Origin: Pseudoalteromonas peptidolytica | GTDB lineage: Bacteria; Pseudomonadota; Gammaproteobacteria; Enterobacterales; Alteromonadaceae | DNA length: 64,000 bases | Assembly: GCF_012641745.1 (NCBI RefSeq) | Contig: NZ_WEHZ01000011.1 | Location: forward strand, 62,001-126,000 | Reading direction: 5' to 3' | Shown here: positions 55,261 to 64,000 of the stretch, piece by piece | Layout of the letters: each line of letters opens with the position of its first letter | Position numbering within the stretch: position 1 is the first letter of the stretch | The notes under the pieces: model-generated | Database searches by the model: none | Seen by the model: the letters and a program-made list of their open reading frames with translations, nothing else | Told to the model about the DNA's origin: nothing | Position numbers and translations under genes: made by a program

Positions 55261-55989
55261 ATGAAAAAAGTTGCCATCGTTACCGGTGGCAGCTTTGGCA
55301 TTGGCCAAGCCATTGTCAACAAGCTGCTATCGCAACATTACACAGTTTATAATCTAGATATAGTGCCTTGCGAGCAGGGTATTTTTCGTCACTGTGATGT
55401 TAGTAAAGTCGCTGATGTAAAGAGTGTCATTTCTGAAATTGTGACAGAAGTAGGCCATATTGATGCGCTGGTTTCAAACGCCGGCAAACACCTAAGCGCA
55501 ACGATTGAAGACACCGATGAAGCGACATTTGACGCTTTATTCGCGCTAAATGTAAAAGGTGCTTACGCTGCTATTCAAGCCGTATTACCCAGTATGAAGG
55601 CACAAAAAGCCGGAAGTATCGTGTTAATTTCGTCGGATCAAGCGCTGGTTGGTAAGCCTAACTCTTTTGCTTATAACCTGAGTAAGTGTGCACTCGCTTC
55701 TATGGCTAAAACCACGGCGTTGGATTACGCTAAATTTAATATCCGCGCTAATGCGGTATGTCCAGGTACAATTGAAACGCCGCTATTCCACCATGCCATT
55801 GACAATTACTGTCAACGAAGTGGCGCCGACAAATCACAGATAGTCGCTGAGGAAGCAAAATTACAACCGCTAGAGCGCTTGGGACAACCTCAGGAAGTTG
55901 CGGCACTTGTGGCTTTTTTACTCAGTGAAGACGCCAGCTTTATTACCGGCAGCTTACAAAGTATTGATGGCGGTTATACCACACAGTAG
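55261..55989 (+). CDS. Short-chain dehydrogenase/reductase
   Basis: 242-residue NAD(P)-dependent SDR: TGGSFGIG cofactor motif, NAGKHLSA, catalytic Ser in LISSDQ and YNLSK, ending IDGGYTTQ. It begins 3 bases after slyD and is followed 17 bases later by an amidohydrolase; an SDR with a lactone-hydrolysing amidohydrolase is the pattern of oxidative L-fucose or related sugar breakdown, so a sugar dehydrogenase role is plausible but not proven. Confidence 0.88.
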   Translation: MKKVAIVTGGSFGIGQAIVNKLLSQHYTVYNLDIVPCEQGIFRHCDVSKVADVKSVISEIVTEVGHIDALVSNAGKHLSATIEDTDEATFDALFALNVKGAYAAIQAVLPSMKAQKAGSIVLISSDQALVGKPNSFAYNLSKCALASMAKTTALDYAKFNIRANAVCPGTIETPLFHHAIDNYCQRSGADKSQIVAEEAKLQPLERLGQPQEVAALVAFLLSEDASFITGSLQSIDGGYTTQ

Positions 55990-56006
55990 CAAGCAGAGAG
56001 CCTACA

Positions 56007-56855
56007 ATGAGCCTACCGATTATTGATACCCACCTACACTTTTTTGATTTGGCACAGGGTCAATACTCTTGGCTCAAGCACAATCCACCAGCTTGGCCGA
56101 ACTTAGCGCAGATCAGGCAAAATCACCACCTCGCAAGCATTCCTGCTCATGATCGATTTACTTTGGCTGGGCTGGTGCATATTGAAGCCGGTTTTGATAA
56201 TCAACATCCTATCAACGAGCTGCATTGGTTAGCACAAACTCTCACAGGGTTTCCATTTAAAGCTGTTGGCTACGCACCGATTGATGCCCCCCCAAAACAG
56301 TTTAGTGCAGCCATTACTCGCCTCATGACGCCGACGCTTGTTGCAGTAAGAGATATTACGGAAGGCGCAGATAGTCGCCGTTTGCATACGCCTTGGCTGC
56401 AAGAAAATCTAATCTACCTTGCATCATTGGGCTTGCATTTTGAAGCGCAGTTAGCCTTCTCACAGTGCGACACAATAGAATTATTACTGACACTGGCACA
56501 GCGCCACCCTCGCCTAAAAATCGTGTTTAATCATGCAGGGTTTATAGAACAAACACAACCATGTACGGCTGTCTTACAGCGGATCAGTACCTTAAAGAAT
56601 GTCATGATTAAGTGCTCCGGCCATGAGATGCTTCAAAGCCCGATGGCACTGGACAAATGGCTAGGTCACCTCATTGACCATGCTGGTGAAGATAGCTTAA
56701 TGTTAGGCTCAAATTATCCGGTCTCATTGATGCAAAAGCACTACTGGCAAGTTTGGCAAGACTATTTTAATGTTATCGGACTCTCATCGACTTGGCACAA
56801 GCTGAGTCGAGAAAACGCCAGTAAGTGTTATCACTTAAGAACGGATCTGGACTAG
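56007..56855 (+). CDS. Amidohydrolase-2 family hydrolase
   Basis: 282-residue TIM-barrel protein: metal motif DTHLHFFDLAQGQYSWL, VHIEAGFD, FNHAGF and GSNYPVSLM. This is the L-fuconolactonase / 2-pyrone-4,6-dicarboxylate lactonase type family. GAGAG precedes the ATG. Pairs with the SDR upstream. Its 3' end overlaps the convergent DUF2884 gene by 21 bases. Confidence 0.88.
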   Translation: MSLPIIDTHLHFFDLAQGQYSWLKHNPPAWPNLAQIRQNHHLASIPAHDRFTLAGLVHIEAGFDNQHPINELHWLAQTLTGFPFKAVGYAPIDAPPKQFSAAITRLMTPTLVAVRDITEGADSRRLHTPWLQENLIYLASLGLHFEAQLAFSQCDTIELLLTLAQRHPRLKIVFNHAGFIEQTQPCTAVLQRISTLKNVMIKCSGHEMLQSPMALDKWLGHLIDHAGEDSLMLGSNYPVSLMQKHYWQVWQDYFNVIGLSSTWHKLSRENASKCYHLRTDLD

Positions 56856-57605
56856 ATCATAAGCTACCAACTCAGGGACTATACGCTGTAGTTTTTCTTC
56901 CGTTTTATCCAACGAGTTTAAGCACTCACAATACTCTTCGGCTTTTTCCTCTAACTGATGGGCTTTTTTCTGTAGTGACTTGTCTATCTCTTTTGAGATG
57001 ATCTCCATACGCTGCCCCATATCATTAATCCTATCTTCAATATTGCCTTCTCGAGACTTAAACGCATCACCTAAAGAAACGAGGATCGACCCTAACGAGC
57101 CATGCACAGCAGAATGAATTTTTTGGCTAATTTCCTTAGTAAAAAAATCATCAATTTTTGACAATGATTGTGGTGCGATAAAAAAGAAATCATCACCGCG
57201 TTTGAACTTGTCCATGAGTGCACGTTCGACATATTGCAGCTGAGTTTTAAGTACCTCGGGCTCTTTATCTGACATACCTTCGACGACCTGCTCAATGGCA
57301 CTTAACCCTAAATTGACCCCATCCGTAGCTAAGTTAACTAACTCTGGTACCGTATCTCGGATACCTAGCGAGTATTCACGAACGACAGCCTCGCCTTGTT
57401 GGTCAAGCTCAATCCAGCGTCCAAGAATAAAAAGCTGGCTATCGTTGTTGATTTGAATACGCGTTTGTCCGTCGTCAACAATTCGGATTTCATTATCCGT
57501 AATAATAAGACCATGTCCAAGCTCAACGTCACATTTGCTTTTTGCCTGTACCGAAGTGGTCAATACTGCACAAGACACGGCTATCGCACTGATTAATCGA
57601 TTCAC
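56835..57605 (-). CDS. DUF2884 (YggN) family periplasmic protein
   Basis: 256 residues from a GTG at 57605, preceded by a perfect AGGAGG 4 bases upstream; the signal peptide then begins VNRLISAIAVSCAVLTTSVQA (read as Met), which supports this start over one 25 codons earlier. The mature protein has an N-terminal beta region, then long helices with a coiled coil (about 175-245) and a CEC motif near the end. Function unknown; related to E. coli YggN. Confidence 0.85.
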   Translation of the reverse strand: MNRLISAIAVSCAVLTTSVQAKSKCDVELGHGLIITDNEIRIVDDGQTRIQINNDSQLFILGRWIELDQQGEAVVREYSLGIRDTVPELVNLATDGVNLGLSAIEQVVEGMSDKEPEVLKTQLQYVERALMDKFKRGDDFFFIAPQSLSKIDDFFTKEISQKIHSAVHGSLGSILVSLGDAFKSREGNIEDRINDMGQRMEIISKEIDKSLQKKAHQLEEKAEEYCECLNSLDKTEEKLQRIVPELVAYDLVQIRS

Positions 57606-57811
57606 ATGGCCTCCTGTGTAGTATATAAGAAATAAAATACTTCGAGAGAGTAGCAAAATATCAAACATTCCCAAAGCCATTTTAGATAGATGAAAACTGC
57701 GTGCAGGTCAAAAAAGTAATGTAGAGTGAAATCTATAAACGATAAGTTAGTTATCTGCCTACCACGCTAAGAACTGACTGCGGGGTAGGCCAAAAAGCGA
57801 CAGTAACGTGC

Positions 57812-58315
57812 TTACTGATAGTAGCGCACTAATCGAACAAAGGCATCCGATGTTTTATTGGTTGGGTTATTCTTACCATCCGCAAACTGATATGCCCACG
57901 CAAATGTTGGCTGACTCGCTTGCGTCGTTGCAGACCAATAGTTGTTACTTTTTGTCGTAGGAAATATTGTGGCATTGACAGCAGGCGCAACACATTGATG
58001 TAGTACAATACTCGCCAATTCCTTGATATTTGGCACATGCCAATCGCTAAAATCTGCAAAGCTGTCTTGGCTGGCTGCTATTAATGCTTGCTGCCATGTT
58101 AGCTGCTGGCTATCCCCTTCACAGTTTTGTGAAGTGCTATTGTAACTTTGTCCAAAATTACAACGCTGCCACATTAATCCAGTTTGACTATCGAGTATCG
58201 TGCCATTCGCATTTACCGTATAACGGCTTGTATCCGTCACTGTACCAACACACGTTTGGGCGTAGCCTACAGTTGAAAATAATATCGTGAGTAGCATCGA
58301 AATCACCTGCTTCAT
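57812..58315 (-). CDS. Secreted DUF1566 domain protein
   Basis: 167 residues with a signal peptide (cleavage near GYA-QT). One DUF1566 (Lcl C-terminal-like) domain: GLMWQRCNFG, WHVPNIKELASIV, NNYWSATTQ and the closing AFVRLVRYY. Four further Cys could form disulfides. Function unknown; such domains occur on secreted or surface proteins. It is 10 bases downstream of a larger paralogue. A GCCTACC/GGTAGGC stem (57757-57790) lies after its stop. Confidence 0.85.
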   Translation of the reverse strand: MKQVISMLLTILFSTVGYAQTCVGTVTDTSRYTVNANGTILDSQTGLMWQRCNFGQSYNSTSQNCEGDSQQLTWQQALIAASQDSFADFSDWHVPNIKELASIVLHQCVAPAVNATIFPTTKSNNYWSATTQASQPTFAWAYQFADGKNNPTNKTSDAFVRLVRYYQ

Positions 58316-58325
58316 AGTGCTCTCC

Positions 58326-60011
58326 TTATGGGTTTCTAACCAATCTCACAAATGCCTTACTCGACTTTTCAACCGCAAAATCGTTACCAGTATCCATGTC
58401 TATCACATAAGCACGTCGAAGCGCTGTTCCTGTACCATCTAAACTTGATTGCGTCGTCCAATAGTAGCGGTGCCCAAGTAGTGCAGAGGCAGGCAAATTG
58501 GGAAATAGTGATTGATCAATAACCGCCGAGTTTGCATAGCTAAAATCCAACAAACCAAGCAGCTCCATGTACGTTGGTAAACGCCAATTATTACCTCCAC
58601 AATAGCTTTGCTCTCCAGTGGCAGGGTTATTAACTTCATCAATTAGCGCTTGAATTCCACAGTGGTTATCTTGCGGGCAGCTGGTATTCGCCGTTGATTG
58701 CACACTGCCTTCCGCAAATGTGCCATCTACAGATAACGCCCAGGTATAACTATTTTGTGCGTTGCGTGTAGAGGTATTCGGTAACGTCCCAGCACTGGCC
58801 TCTTTTACTTCCCAGATAAGTCCTGACACATTGTCTCTAATACAGGCAAAGTCAGTCGCATCATCAGGTAACTCATCAGCAAACTGGTTCAGCTTGGTAA
58901 AATCAAATCCGGCGTTACCTCGACCTTCTTTCGCTACTTGCGTTGCAAAATAGTCTCGCCCACGTAAGGCGTCTTGACCACTAAAGCTATCGCTGTTGCA
59001 GGCAATTGCAGTATTGTTGTCGTAGCAAGCAAGTTGACCACTATCATTGAGTTTACCCAGTGGTTTTTTCTCAATATCAACGACCACATTATCGGTCGCA
59101 GTGCGGTTTTGCGAGTCTGTTACTGTAAGCTCGAATTCAGCTTTTGATAACACATTTTTATCTGGGGCAATAAAACTGGTCACACAATCATTTGGTGCAC
59201 TTAACGAGACAGTGGTTGTGGCTGGTATTTGCCTCCAACTACACTGCTTTTGACCAGACACTGTATCACTTTTAGAGCCATCTAGCGTCACCGTATCAAA
59301 GGCTTGTACCTGCTGATCACTTCCTGCATTCGCGACCACGACTGGGGTATTAGCTAATAATCCCACTGGAAACTGATTACTCGCCTGCCCTCCTTCATCA
59401 TCGGTGACAGTCAACTTCCACACTGAGGTTTGTGCCGTATCTAACAGAGGATGGATAAATGATAATGTTGCATTGTTCAGACTTGACGGCTGTATGGTGT
59501 TGGGACCACTTAGCTGTTGCCATTGATAGGCGACAATCTGACCGTTTTCATCTGGATCGGAAGATCCCTCGCCGCTAAGAGTGATGGTATCTTGATATGT
59601 TGCAGGTAGTGTCTCAGGCGCTGTTTGCGTAATATTGACCAGTGGTAGTTGGTTATTAGACTTAACAGAAACCATTACCTGATCGCTGGCGAGACTGCCA
59701 TCTGGCGCAACATAATCCACTTGGATTAATAAATCGACATTAGCCTTAACATCTGGCGCAACGAAGCTTGCTTGTTGATCTGTGATGGGAAACTCACTCA
59801 CTGTCGCACCAGACACAACTTGCCAGTTAAACGTTCCCCCTGCAGGAGATCCTGTAGCATTCAAAGTAACGTCGGTCTTTTCAGTCACTTCTTGATCCAT
59901 TCCAGCGTTTACCGAAGCGCTCACTTGTGTAGGCTCACTACCACCTGAGCCTCCGCCACAGCCGCTAAGTAGCAACGCTAATAAACACCAACTTCCCCTA
60001 AACGCTGTCAT
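58326..60011 (-). CDS. Lipoprotein with PKD-like repeats and a DUF1566 domain
   Basis: About 561 residues. Lipoprotein signal MTAFRGSWCLLALLLSGCGG; an ATG 16 codons earlier would put extra charged residues ahead of it and overlap the previous gene, and AGGGA supports this start. After a Gly/Ser linker come three Ig/PKD-like domains (about 30-115, 125-225, 228-315), then a DUF1566 domain (about 330-560; GLIWEVKEA, WRLPTYMELLGL, YYWTTQSS, AFVRLVRNP). A surface-exposed adhesive or binding role is suggested by this architecture only. Confidence 0.87.
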   Translation of the reverse strand: MTAFRGSWCLLALLLSGCGGGSGGSEPTQVSASVNAGMDQEVTEKTDVTLNATGSPAGGTFNWQVVSGATVSEFPITDQQASFVAPDVKANVDLLIQVDYVAPDGSLASDQVMVSVKSNNQLPLVNITQTAPETLPATYQDTITLSGEGSSDPDENGQIVAYQWQQLSGPNTIQPSSLNNATLSFIHPLLDTAQTSVWKLTVTDDEGGQASNQFPVGLLANTPVVVANAGSDQQVQAFDTVTLDGSKSDTVSGQKQCSWRQIPATTTVSLSAPNDCVTSFIAPDKNVLSKAEFELTVTDSQNRTATDNVVVDIEKKPLGKLNDSGQLACYDNNTAIACNSDSFSGQDALRGRDYFATQVAKEGRGNAGFDFTKLNQFADELPDDATDFACIRDNVSGLIWEVKEASAGTLPNTSTRNAQNSYTWALSVDGTFAEGSVQSTANTSCPQDNHCGIQALIDEVNNPATGEQSYCGGNNWRLPTYMELLGLLDFSYANSAVIDQSLFPNLPASALLGHRYYWTTQSSLDGTGTALRRAYVIDMDTGNDFAVEKSSKAFVRLVRNP

Positions 60012-60027
60012 ATAATCCCTATTTAAG

Positions 60028-60360
60028 TTACAAGTAACTCTCTTGATGTATGCGAACAAACAACTTGGTGCCCACTTTGCTGTAATCTACTTTATACTCA
60101 CGGCCATCTAACGCTTGAATAAATAGCAAGCGCTTCACTTCCCCAAACACATCAACGCTTGCAACATGGACAACTTCTAGGTAGCGCTCTTTCGCTTCTC
60201 TTCGGTTTCTTGGTAGCTCTTCCTTAAAAGGCACCAAGCCATTGGCCGTCACCATGATTTTTGGGTGTGCTTCACCATTAACAATCACAAGATCTAATTT
60301 CTTCTCTTTGTGAATAATGGTATTGCGCCCACTTTTAATATAGGCCGTCTCTAAGCTCAT
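60028..60360 (-). CDS. Small hypothetical protein
   Basis: 110 residues, soluble, no signal peptide. Beta-rich with basic patches (LPRNRREAKERYLEV). No family recognised. 22 bases after the DUF2982-like gene and 16 before the DUF1566 lipoprotein, so in one leftward transcript. Confidence 0.65.
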   Translation of the reverse strand: MSLETAYIKSGRNTIIHKEKKLDLVIVNGEAHPKIMVTANGLVPFKEELPRNRREAKERYLEVVHVASVDVFGEVKRLLFIQALDGREYKVDYSKVGTKLFVRIHQESYL

Positions 60361-60382
60361 ATTGGTGTATCCTGTTACATCT

Positions 60383-61087
60383 TCAATGGGTGGTATGTTC
60401 TTCTAACAATGCGTTTACCACCTCTTTAGGGTTTAGTTTCCAGCGGTTTAACATGGCTGAAAATTGCCAAATATCCCTGTCTAAAGCGGTCGCAGGCAAA
60501 AGTAAATCATAACCTGTAACCGTTTTTAAATTATCCATTCGGTTTGCAAACATTGCCATTAAACCAGTGTATTCTTTACCAGCTTTGGAACGATAACTTG
60601 TATCTTCTATTAACCATTCCGATGGGCAATTGCCATTTTCACAATGTATTTTAACAGCTTGTAAAAAAATATGCCGCTGTTCTATCAATAATTTACCCGC
60701 AAGCCTCGGGGTTAGATTAATTAAAAATGCGTCAATATCATTAAGTTTAATACCAACTGTATTTAACTCAAGTGTTTCAATACCTTGTTGCACGCTCGGT
60801 ATGCCACTTGAGTGAAAGTTTACAATAGGAAGAGACCAAGCTCCATACTTGTGTACATAGCTAAACTCTTGTTCATTAAAGCATAAACTAAAGTAGGGTT
60901 GCTGACTTTTCAAAAAACCGATAAAGATAGCGACTAGCATGGCACTCGCTAGAAATATTTCGATAATCGAAATAGGCGTGCCACGAAGATTGACAAAAAG
61001 CATGATCACCACCAGGCCGATGGCACCGACAAGCATAAATTCAGCACCGTGTCTGTTTGCTGTTGCACGTAATTTAGCTTCAAGCAT
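60383..61087 (-). CDS. Membrane protein, DUF2982-like
   Basis: 234 residues with two N-terminal membrane helices (about 17-34 and 41-60) and a cytoplasmic domain with CENGNCPSEW near 150-160. It resembles the Alteromonadales/Shewanella/Vibrio DUF2982 family, recognised by eye only. First gene of the leftward run to 57.8 kb. Confidence 0.65.
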   Translation of the reverse strand: MLEAKLRATANRHGAEFMLVGAIGLVVIMLFVNLRGTPISIIEIFLASAMLVAIFIGFLKSQQPYFSLCFNEQEFSYVHKYGAWSLPIVNFHSSGIPSVQQGIETLELNTVGIKLNDIDAFLINLTPRLAGKLLIEQRHIFLQAVKIHCENGNCPSEWLIEDTSYRSKAGKEYTGLMAMFANRMDNLKTVTGYDLLLPATALDRDIWQFSAMLNRWKLNPKEVVNALLEEHTTH

Positions 61088-61315
61088 ACGTATACCAAGT
61101 GTAAAAAAAGTACATAATGATCGCCCATACTACCAATTTACGTATTGTGATACACCGTTTACAAGAGTGACTGCTTTTCATAATATTTAATTTAGGTACA
61201 AATACTTAAATTGAATTAGATTTTCGTTTAACGCACAAATTTACAGGATATGCCGTCGAGTTTGCTAGCCTTTATTTTTGTAAACTAGAAACAAATTATA
61301 ATCTGGGTCACCTAT

Positions 61316-62368
61316 ATGCGTCATCAATCAGGGAAAGCACTGTTTCCTTTTATTATTATAGTGCTAGTCGCGATCAGCGGCTATTTATATTTACCAGCAT
61401 CCCAAGGAAAAGCAAATGGCAGAGCAGTATCGGCAACACCGGTTCAAGCACACACAGTAGCAAAGGAAGAGCGTGTCATTACCGTTAATTCAATTGGCTC
61501 TGCACGCGCAAATCAAGCCATAAACGTAACCAGCGCGCAAAGCGATTACATTGCGCAACTGTACTTTGACGACGGAGCTGTAGTAAAGCAAGGCGACAAG
61601 CTTGTGCAGTTACGTGACGCAGAAGAAAAGCTCGACATAAAAGCGTTAAAAGTGACGCTAAAAGAAGAAATTCGACAGCTTAACAGACTCAAAGATCTCG
61701 CCAAAACCCAATCTGCGGCCCGCTCGCAGTTAGAGGCACAATCAGCTAAAGTAGACTCATTAACAGCGCAGCTTGAAGCAACGAAGACCAAATTGGCAGA
61801 AATGACTGTGTATGCACCTTTTGATGGCTTACTTGGTACTCGAAATGTTTCAATAGGTAGCTTCGTTAATAATAGTACCGTGATCACCACATTAGATGAC
61901 ATCAGCATCATCAAAGTTGACTTCCAGGTTCCCGAGAAATACCTAGCTCAACTGCAACTAGGTATGCAAGTGAGTGCAAATAGCGAGGCCTATCCAGCAC
62001 AAACATTTACCGGAAAAGTATCCCATATAGATCCGCGCATCAATGAACAAACTCGTTCAGTACGTGTTACAGCAAGTTTTACCAACACAGAATATAGGCT
62101 ACGCCCAGGTATGTTGCTGCACATCGCACTTGAGCTAGCGAGATTTGAAGCCCTTGTCGTCCCAGAGAAAAGTATTATTCCACGACAAGACAAGCATTAT
62201 GTCTTTATCGTTGACAAAGAGGGCAAAGCCCAACAACGCGAGGTGCACTTGCAAACTCGCTTTAGCGGCTGGGTTGCGATTGATAAAGGCTTAGCAGAAG
62301 GCCAACAAGTGATCACCGAAGGCACATTAAAAATCCGCTCAGGATCAAAAGTGGAAATTAAGGGGTAA
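61316..62368 (+). CDS. RND efflux periplasmic adaptor subunit
   Basis: 350-residue membrane-fusion protein. One N-terminal membrane anchor (about 8-27) with no lipobox, then a biotinyl-lipoyl half-motif (LYFDDGAVVKQGDKLVQL), a coiled-coil hairpin (about 115-165), the second lipoyl half (VYAPFDGLLGTRNVSIGSFV) and a beta-barrel (ARINE-type PRINEQTRSVRV). It joins the inner-membrane pump to an outer-membrane channel. The pump gene follows 6 bases later. Substrate unknown. Confidence 0.94.
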   Translation: MRHQSGKALFPFIIIVLVAISGYLYLPASQGKANGRAVSATPVQAHTVAKEERVITVNSIGSARANQAINVTSAQSDYIAQLYFDDGAVVKQGDKLVQLRDAEEKLDIKALKVTLKEEIRQLNRLKDLAKTQSAARSQLEAQSAKVDSLTAQLEATKTKLAEMTVYAPFDGLLGTRNVSIGSFVNNSTVITTLDDISIIKVDFQVPEKYLAQLQLGMQVSANSEAYPAQTFTGKVSHIDPRINEQTRSVRVTASFTNTEYRLRPGMLLHIALELARFEALVVPEKSIIPRQDKHYVFIVDKEGKAQQREVHLQTRFSGWVAIDKGLAEGQQVITEGTLKIRSGSKVEIKG

Positions 62369-62374
62369 ACCGGC

Positions 62375-64000
62375 GTGAAAATCACTGATACGGCGGTTAA
62401 ACGCCCGATCTTCGCGATCGTAATAAACTTGCTATTACTGACCTTTGGTCTGGTCGCATTTACTATGCTACCGCTTCGAGAGTATCCAGACATTGAAAGT
62501 CCCATAGTTAACGTAAGTACTAACTACACGGGCGCTTCTGCGGAAGTCGTGGAGACCAAAATCACCCAAATTCTAGAAAACCATATTTCTGGTATTGAGG
62601 GTATAAAAAGTATTAACTCGAGCAGTCGCAACGGTAGCTCAAATATCACCATAGAATTTAACATCGACCGTGACATTGATGCAGCGGCAAATGATGTGCG
62701 CGAGCGAGTATCACGAGCACTTGATAGGCTACCAGAACAAGTCAGACCCCCAGAAGTATCTAAGTCCAATAGTGATGATAGCCCCATAGCTTGGTTTGTA
62801 TTAAACAGTGAAACTATGGATACGTTGCAACTGTCCGATTATGCCCAGCGCTTTATAGTTGACCGCCTCGCTGTTGTTGATGGCGTGTCTAATGTTCGCA
62901 TTGGTGGCGAGCGTAAATACGCGATGAAAGTCTGGCTCAACAGACAAGCCATGGCGGCTCGAGGGATCACCAGCAGTGACATAGAGCAAGTATTACGTCG
63001 GGAGAACGTTGAACTCCCCGCCGGTGAGATAGAGTCTCTTGACCGCGACTTCTCGGTAAGGATTGCCAGAAGTTATAAAACGCAAGACGACTTCAACAAC
63101 CTTGTCATTAAACGAGGTGAACAAGGTTACTTAGTACGATTAGGCGAAGTTGCTGATGTACATCTTGAAGCGGCTGATGATGAAAGTACTTTCCGAGGCA
63201 ATGGTAAAAATATGATTGGCCTTGGGATTGTCAAACAAGCCAAAGCCAACACTTTGGAAGTCGTTGATAATGCGCGTAAAGAGCTTGAAAAAATCAAGCG
63301 TAATTTACCGCAAGGTACCACAATCCAAGACAGCTATGACTCTTCTATTTTTATTCGAGAATCTATCACTGAGGTATATCGTACCTTAGCGATTGCCATG
63401 ATTTTGGTGGTGCTGGTTATTTACATTTTCCTTGGCAATATCCGTGCAACTCTTATTCCCGCTGTGACAGTTCCTGTGGCCCTCGTCGCCACTTTTATGT
63501 TCTTACTTGCCATGGGCTACTCCATTAACCTCCTTACCTTGCTTGCACTTGTACTAGCAATTGGCTTAGTGGTTGATGATGCCATTGTAATGCTAGAGAA
63601 CATTTATCGTCGCATTGAGCTTGGTGAGCCAAAATTACTCGCAGCATACAGAGGGGCACGGGAAGTTGGCTTTGCTATTATCGCCACCACCCTAGTGCTG
63701 GTTGCGGTATTTATCCCTCTCGTATTTATGGACGGTCGTATTGGTGCGTTATTCACTGAGTTTGCTTTTGCAGTAAGCGCAGCTGTCTTGTTCTCAAGTA
63801 TTACCGCGTTAACATTGTCACCAGCGCTGTGTTCCAAGGTATTAAAGCCAAGCAATAAAGAAAACCGCTTTAGTCAGTGGATGGATAATCAGTTTAGTCG
63901 ACTTGAGCAAGCATACCGTCGTGTATTACAAAGAAACTTGACGCGAAAATATAGTTTGATCGTAATGCTTGCACTAGCTGGATTTACTAGTTACAGCTTA
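62375..64000 (+). CDS. RND efflux transporter permease (3' truncated by window)
   Basis: The visible 542 codons of an inner-membrane HAE1-type pump (full length about 1,030). GTG start with MKITDTAVKRPIFA. TM1, then porter domain (GERKYAMKVWLNRQAMAARGI), and TM4 motif GLVVDDAIVMLENIYRRIELGE with the paired Asp of the proton path. With the adaptor it would expel drugs, detergents or metabolites. No regulator gene is adjacent. Confidence 0.93.
   Translation, partial: MKITDTAVKRPIFAIVINLLLLTFGLVAFTMLPLREYPDIESPIVNVSTNYTGASAEVVETKITQILENHISGIEGIKSINSSSRNGSSNITIEFNIDRDIDAAANDVRERVSRALDRLPEQVRPPEVSKSNSDDSPIAWFVLNSETMDTLQLSDYAQRFIVDRLAVVDGVSNVRIGGERKYAMKVWLNRQAMAARGITSSDIEQVLRRENVELPAGEIESLDRDFSVRIARSYKTQDDFNNLVIKRGEQGYLVRLGEVADVHLEAADDESTFRGNGKNMIGLGIVKQAKANTLEVVDNARKELEKIKRNLPQGTTIQDSYDSSIFIRESITEVYRTLAIAMILVVLVIYIFLGNIRATLIPAVTVPVALVATFMFLLAMGYSINLLTLLALVLAIGLVVDDAIVMLENIYRRIELGEPKLLAAYRGAREVGFAIIATTLVLVAVFIPLVFMDGRIGALFTEFAFAVSAAVLFSSITALTLSPALCSKVLKPSNKENRFSQWMDNQFSRLEQAYRRVLQRNLTRKYSLIVMLALAGFTSYSL

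Noticed and set aside
57757..57790. Terminator after the DUF1566 genes
   Set aside because: The GCCTACC/GGTAGGC stem has a 20-base loop and no T-run on the relevant strand, so it is too weak to list as a terminator.

Overview
The window is a contiguous chromosomal stretch of a marine gammaproteobacterium, most likely Pseudoalteromonas or a close Alteromonadales relative. The evidence is the RpoD, DusB-Fis, PurH/PurD, SecDF and Pst/Ppk proteins of gammaproteobacterial type, a moderately AT-rich composition, several multidomain GGDEF/EAL proteins, DUF1566 and DUF2884 proteins, and short dispersed intergenic repeats. No phage, plasmid, transposase, rRNA, tRNA or CRISPR array was seen.

Layout. 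1-8 kb is housekeeping: the 3' end of rpoD, prmA, dusB-fis behind a promoter with a GC-rich discriminator, purH, a lipoprotein methyltransferase, purD and a DUF2797 gene. 8-16.6 kb is mixed accessory: a CBS-PAS-GGDEF-EAL protein, an HDAC-like deacetylase, a secreted serine hydrolase, a gamma-glutamylcyclotransferase, a LysE exporter, an unknown protein, a tautomerase and rsuA. 16.7-22.3 kb holds a chemoreceptor gene whose ribosome binding site lies inside a long hairpin, a 32-residue double-glycine-leader peptide gene followed 9 bases later by a polytopic membrane protein gene, an EAL-CBS-GGDEF protein, a lipoprotein gene under a strong Fur box, and a MITE-like repeat. 22.3-27.9 kb is the queA-tgt-yajC-secD-secF cluster read leftward. 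28-33.6 kb holds another GGDEF/EAL protein, repeats and a three-gene ECF sigma operon. 33.7-46.8 kb is a redox and phosphate region: oxyR, pit with its DUF47 partner, pstC-pstA-pstB-phoU (no pstS nearby), a GcvR-like ACT protein and ppk-ppx. 47-50.5 kb holds an EAL-HDOD protein, a solute-binding-like protein, a cluster of repeats and phnA. 50.6-57.6 kb holds rlmJ, a ZapB-like gene, zapA, a degenerate metallo-beta-lactamase-fold protein, a LysM lytic transglycosylase, slyD, an SDR with an amidohydrolase, and a DUF2884 gene. 57.8-64 kb holds two DUF1566 surface proteins, two small unknown genes, and an RND efflux adaptor with its pump, which runs off the right edge.

How the genes work together. 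The pst operon and ppk-ppx each carry a good Pho box, so phosphate uptake and polyphosphate metabolism are probably PhoB-controlled together; Pit and its partner give a second uptake route next door. Four proteins of cyclic-di-GMP type indicate strong second-messenger control, but they are scattered rather than in one operon.

Most unusual items: the GG-leader peptide plus membrane protein pair; a modular intergenic repeat family with a precise 46-bp optional cassette; the hairpin over the chemoreceptor start; the Fur-box lipoprotein of unknown function; and two secreted or cytoplasmic proteins that look like metal-enzyme folds lacking their metal ligands.
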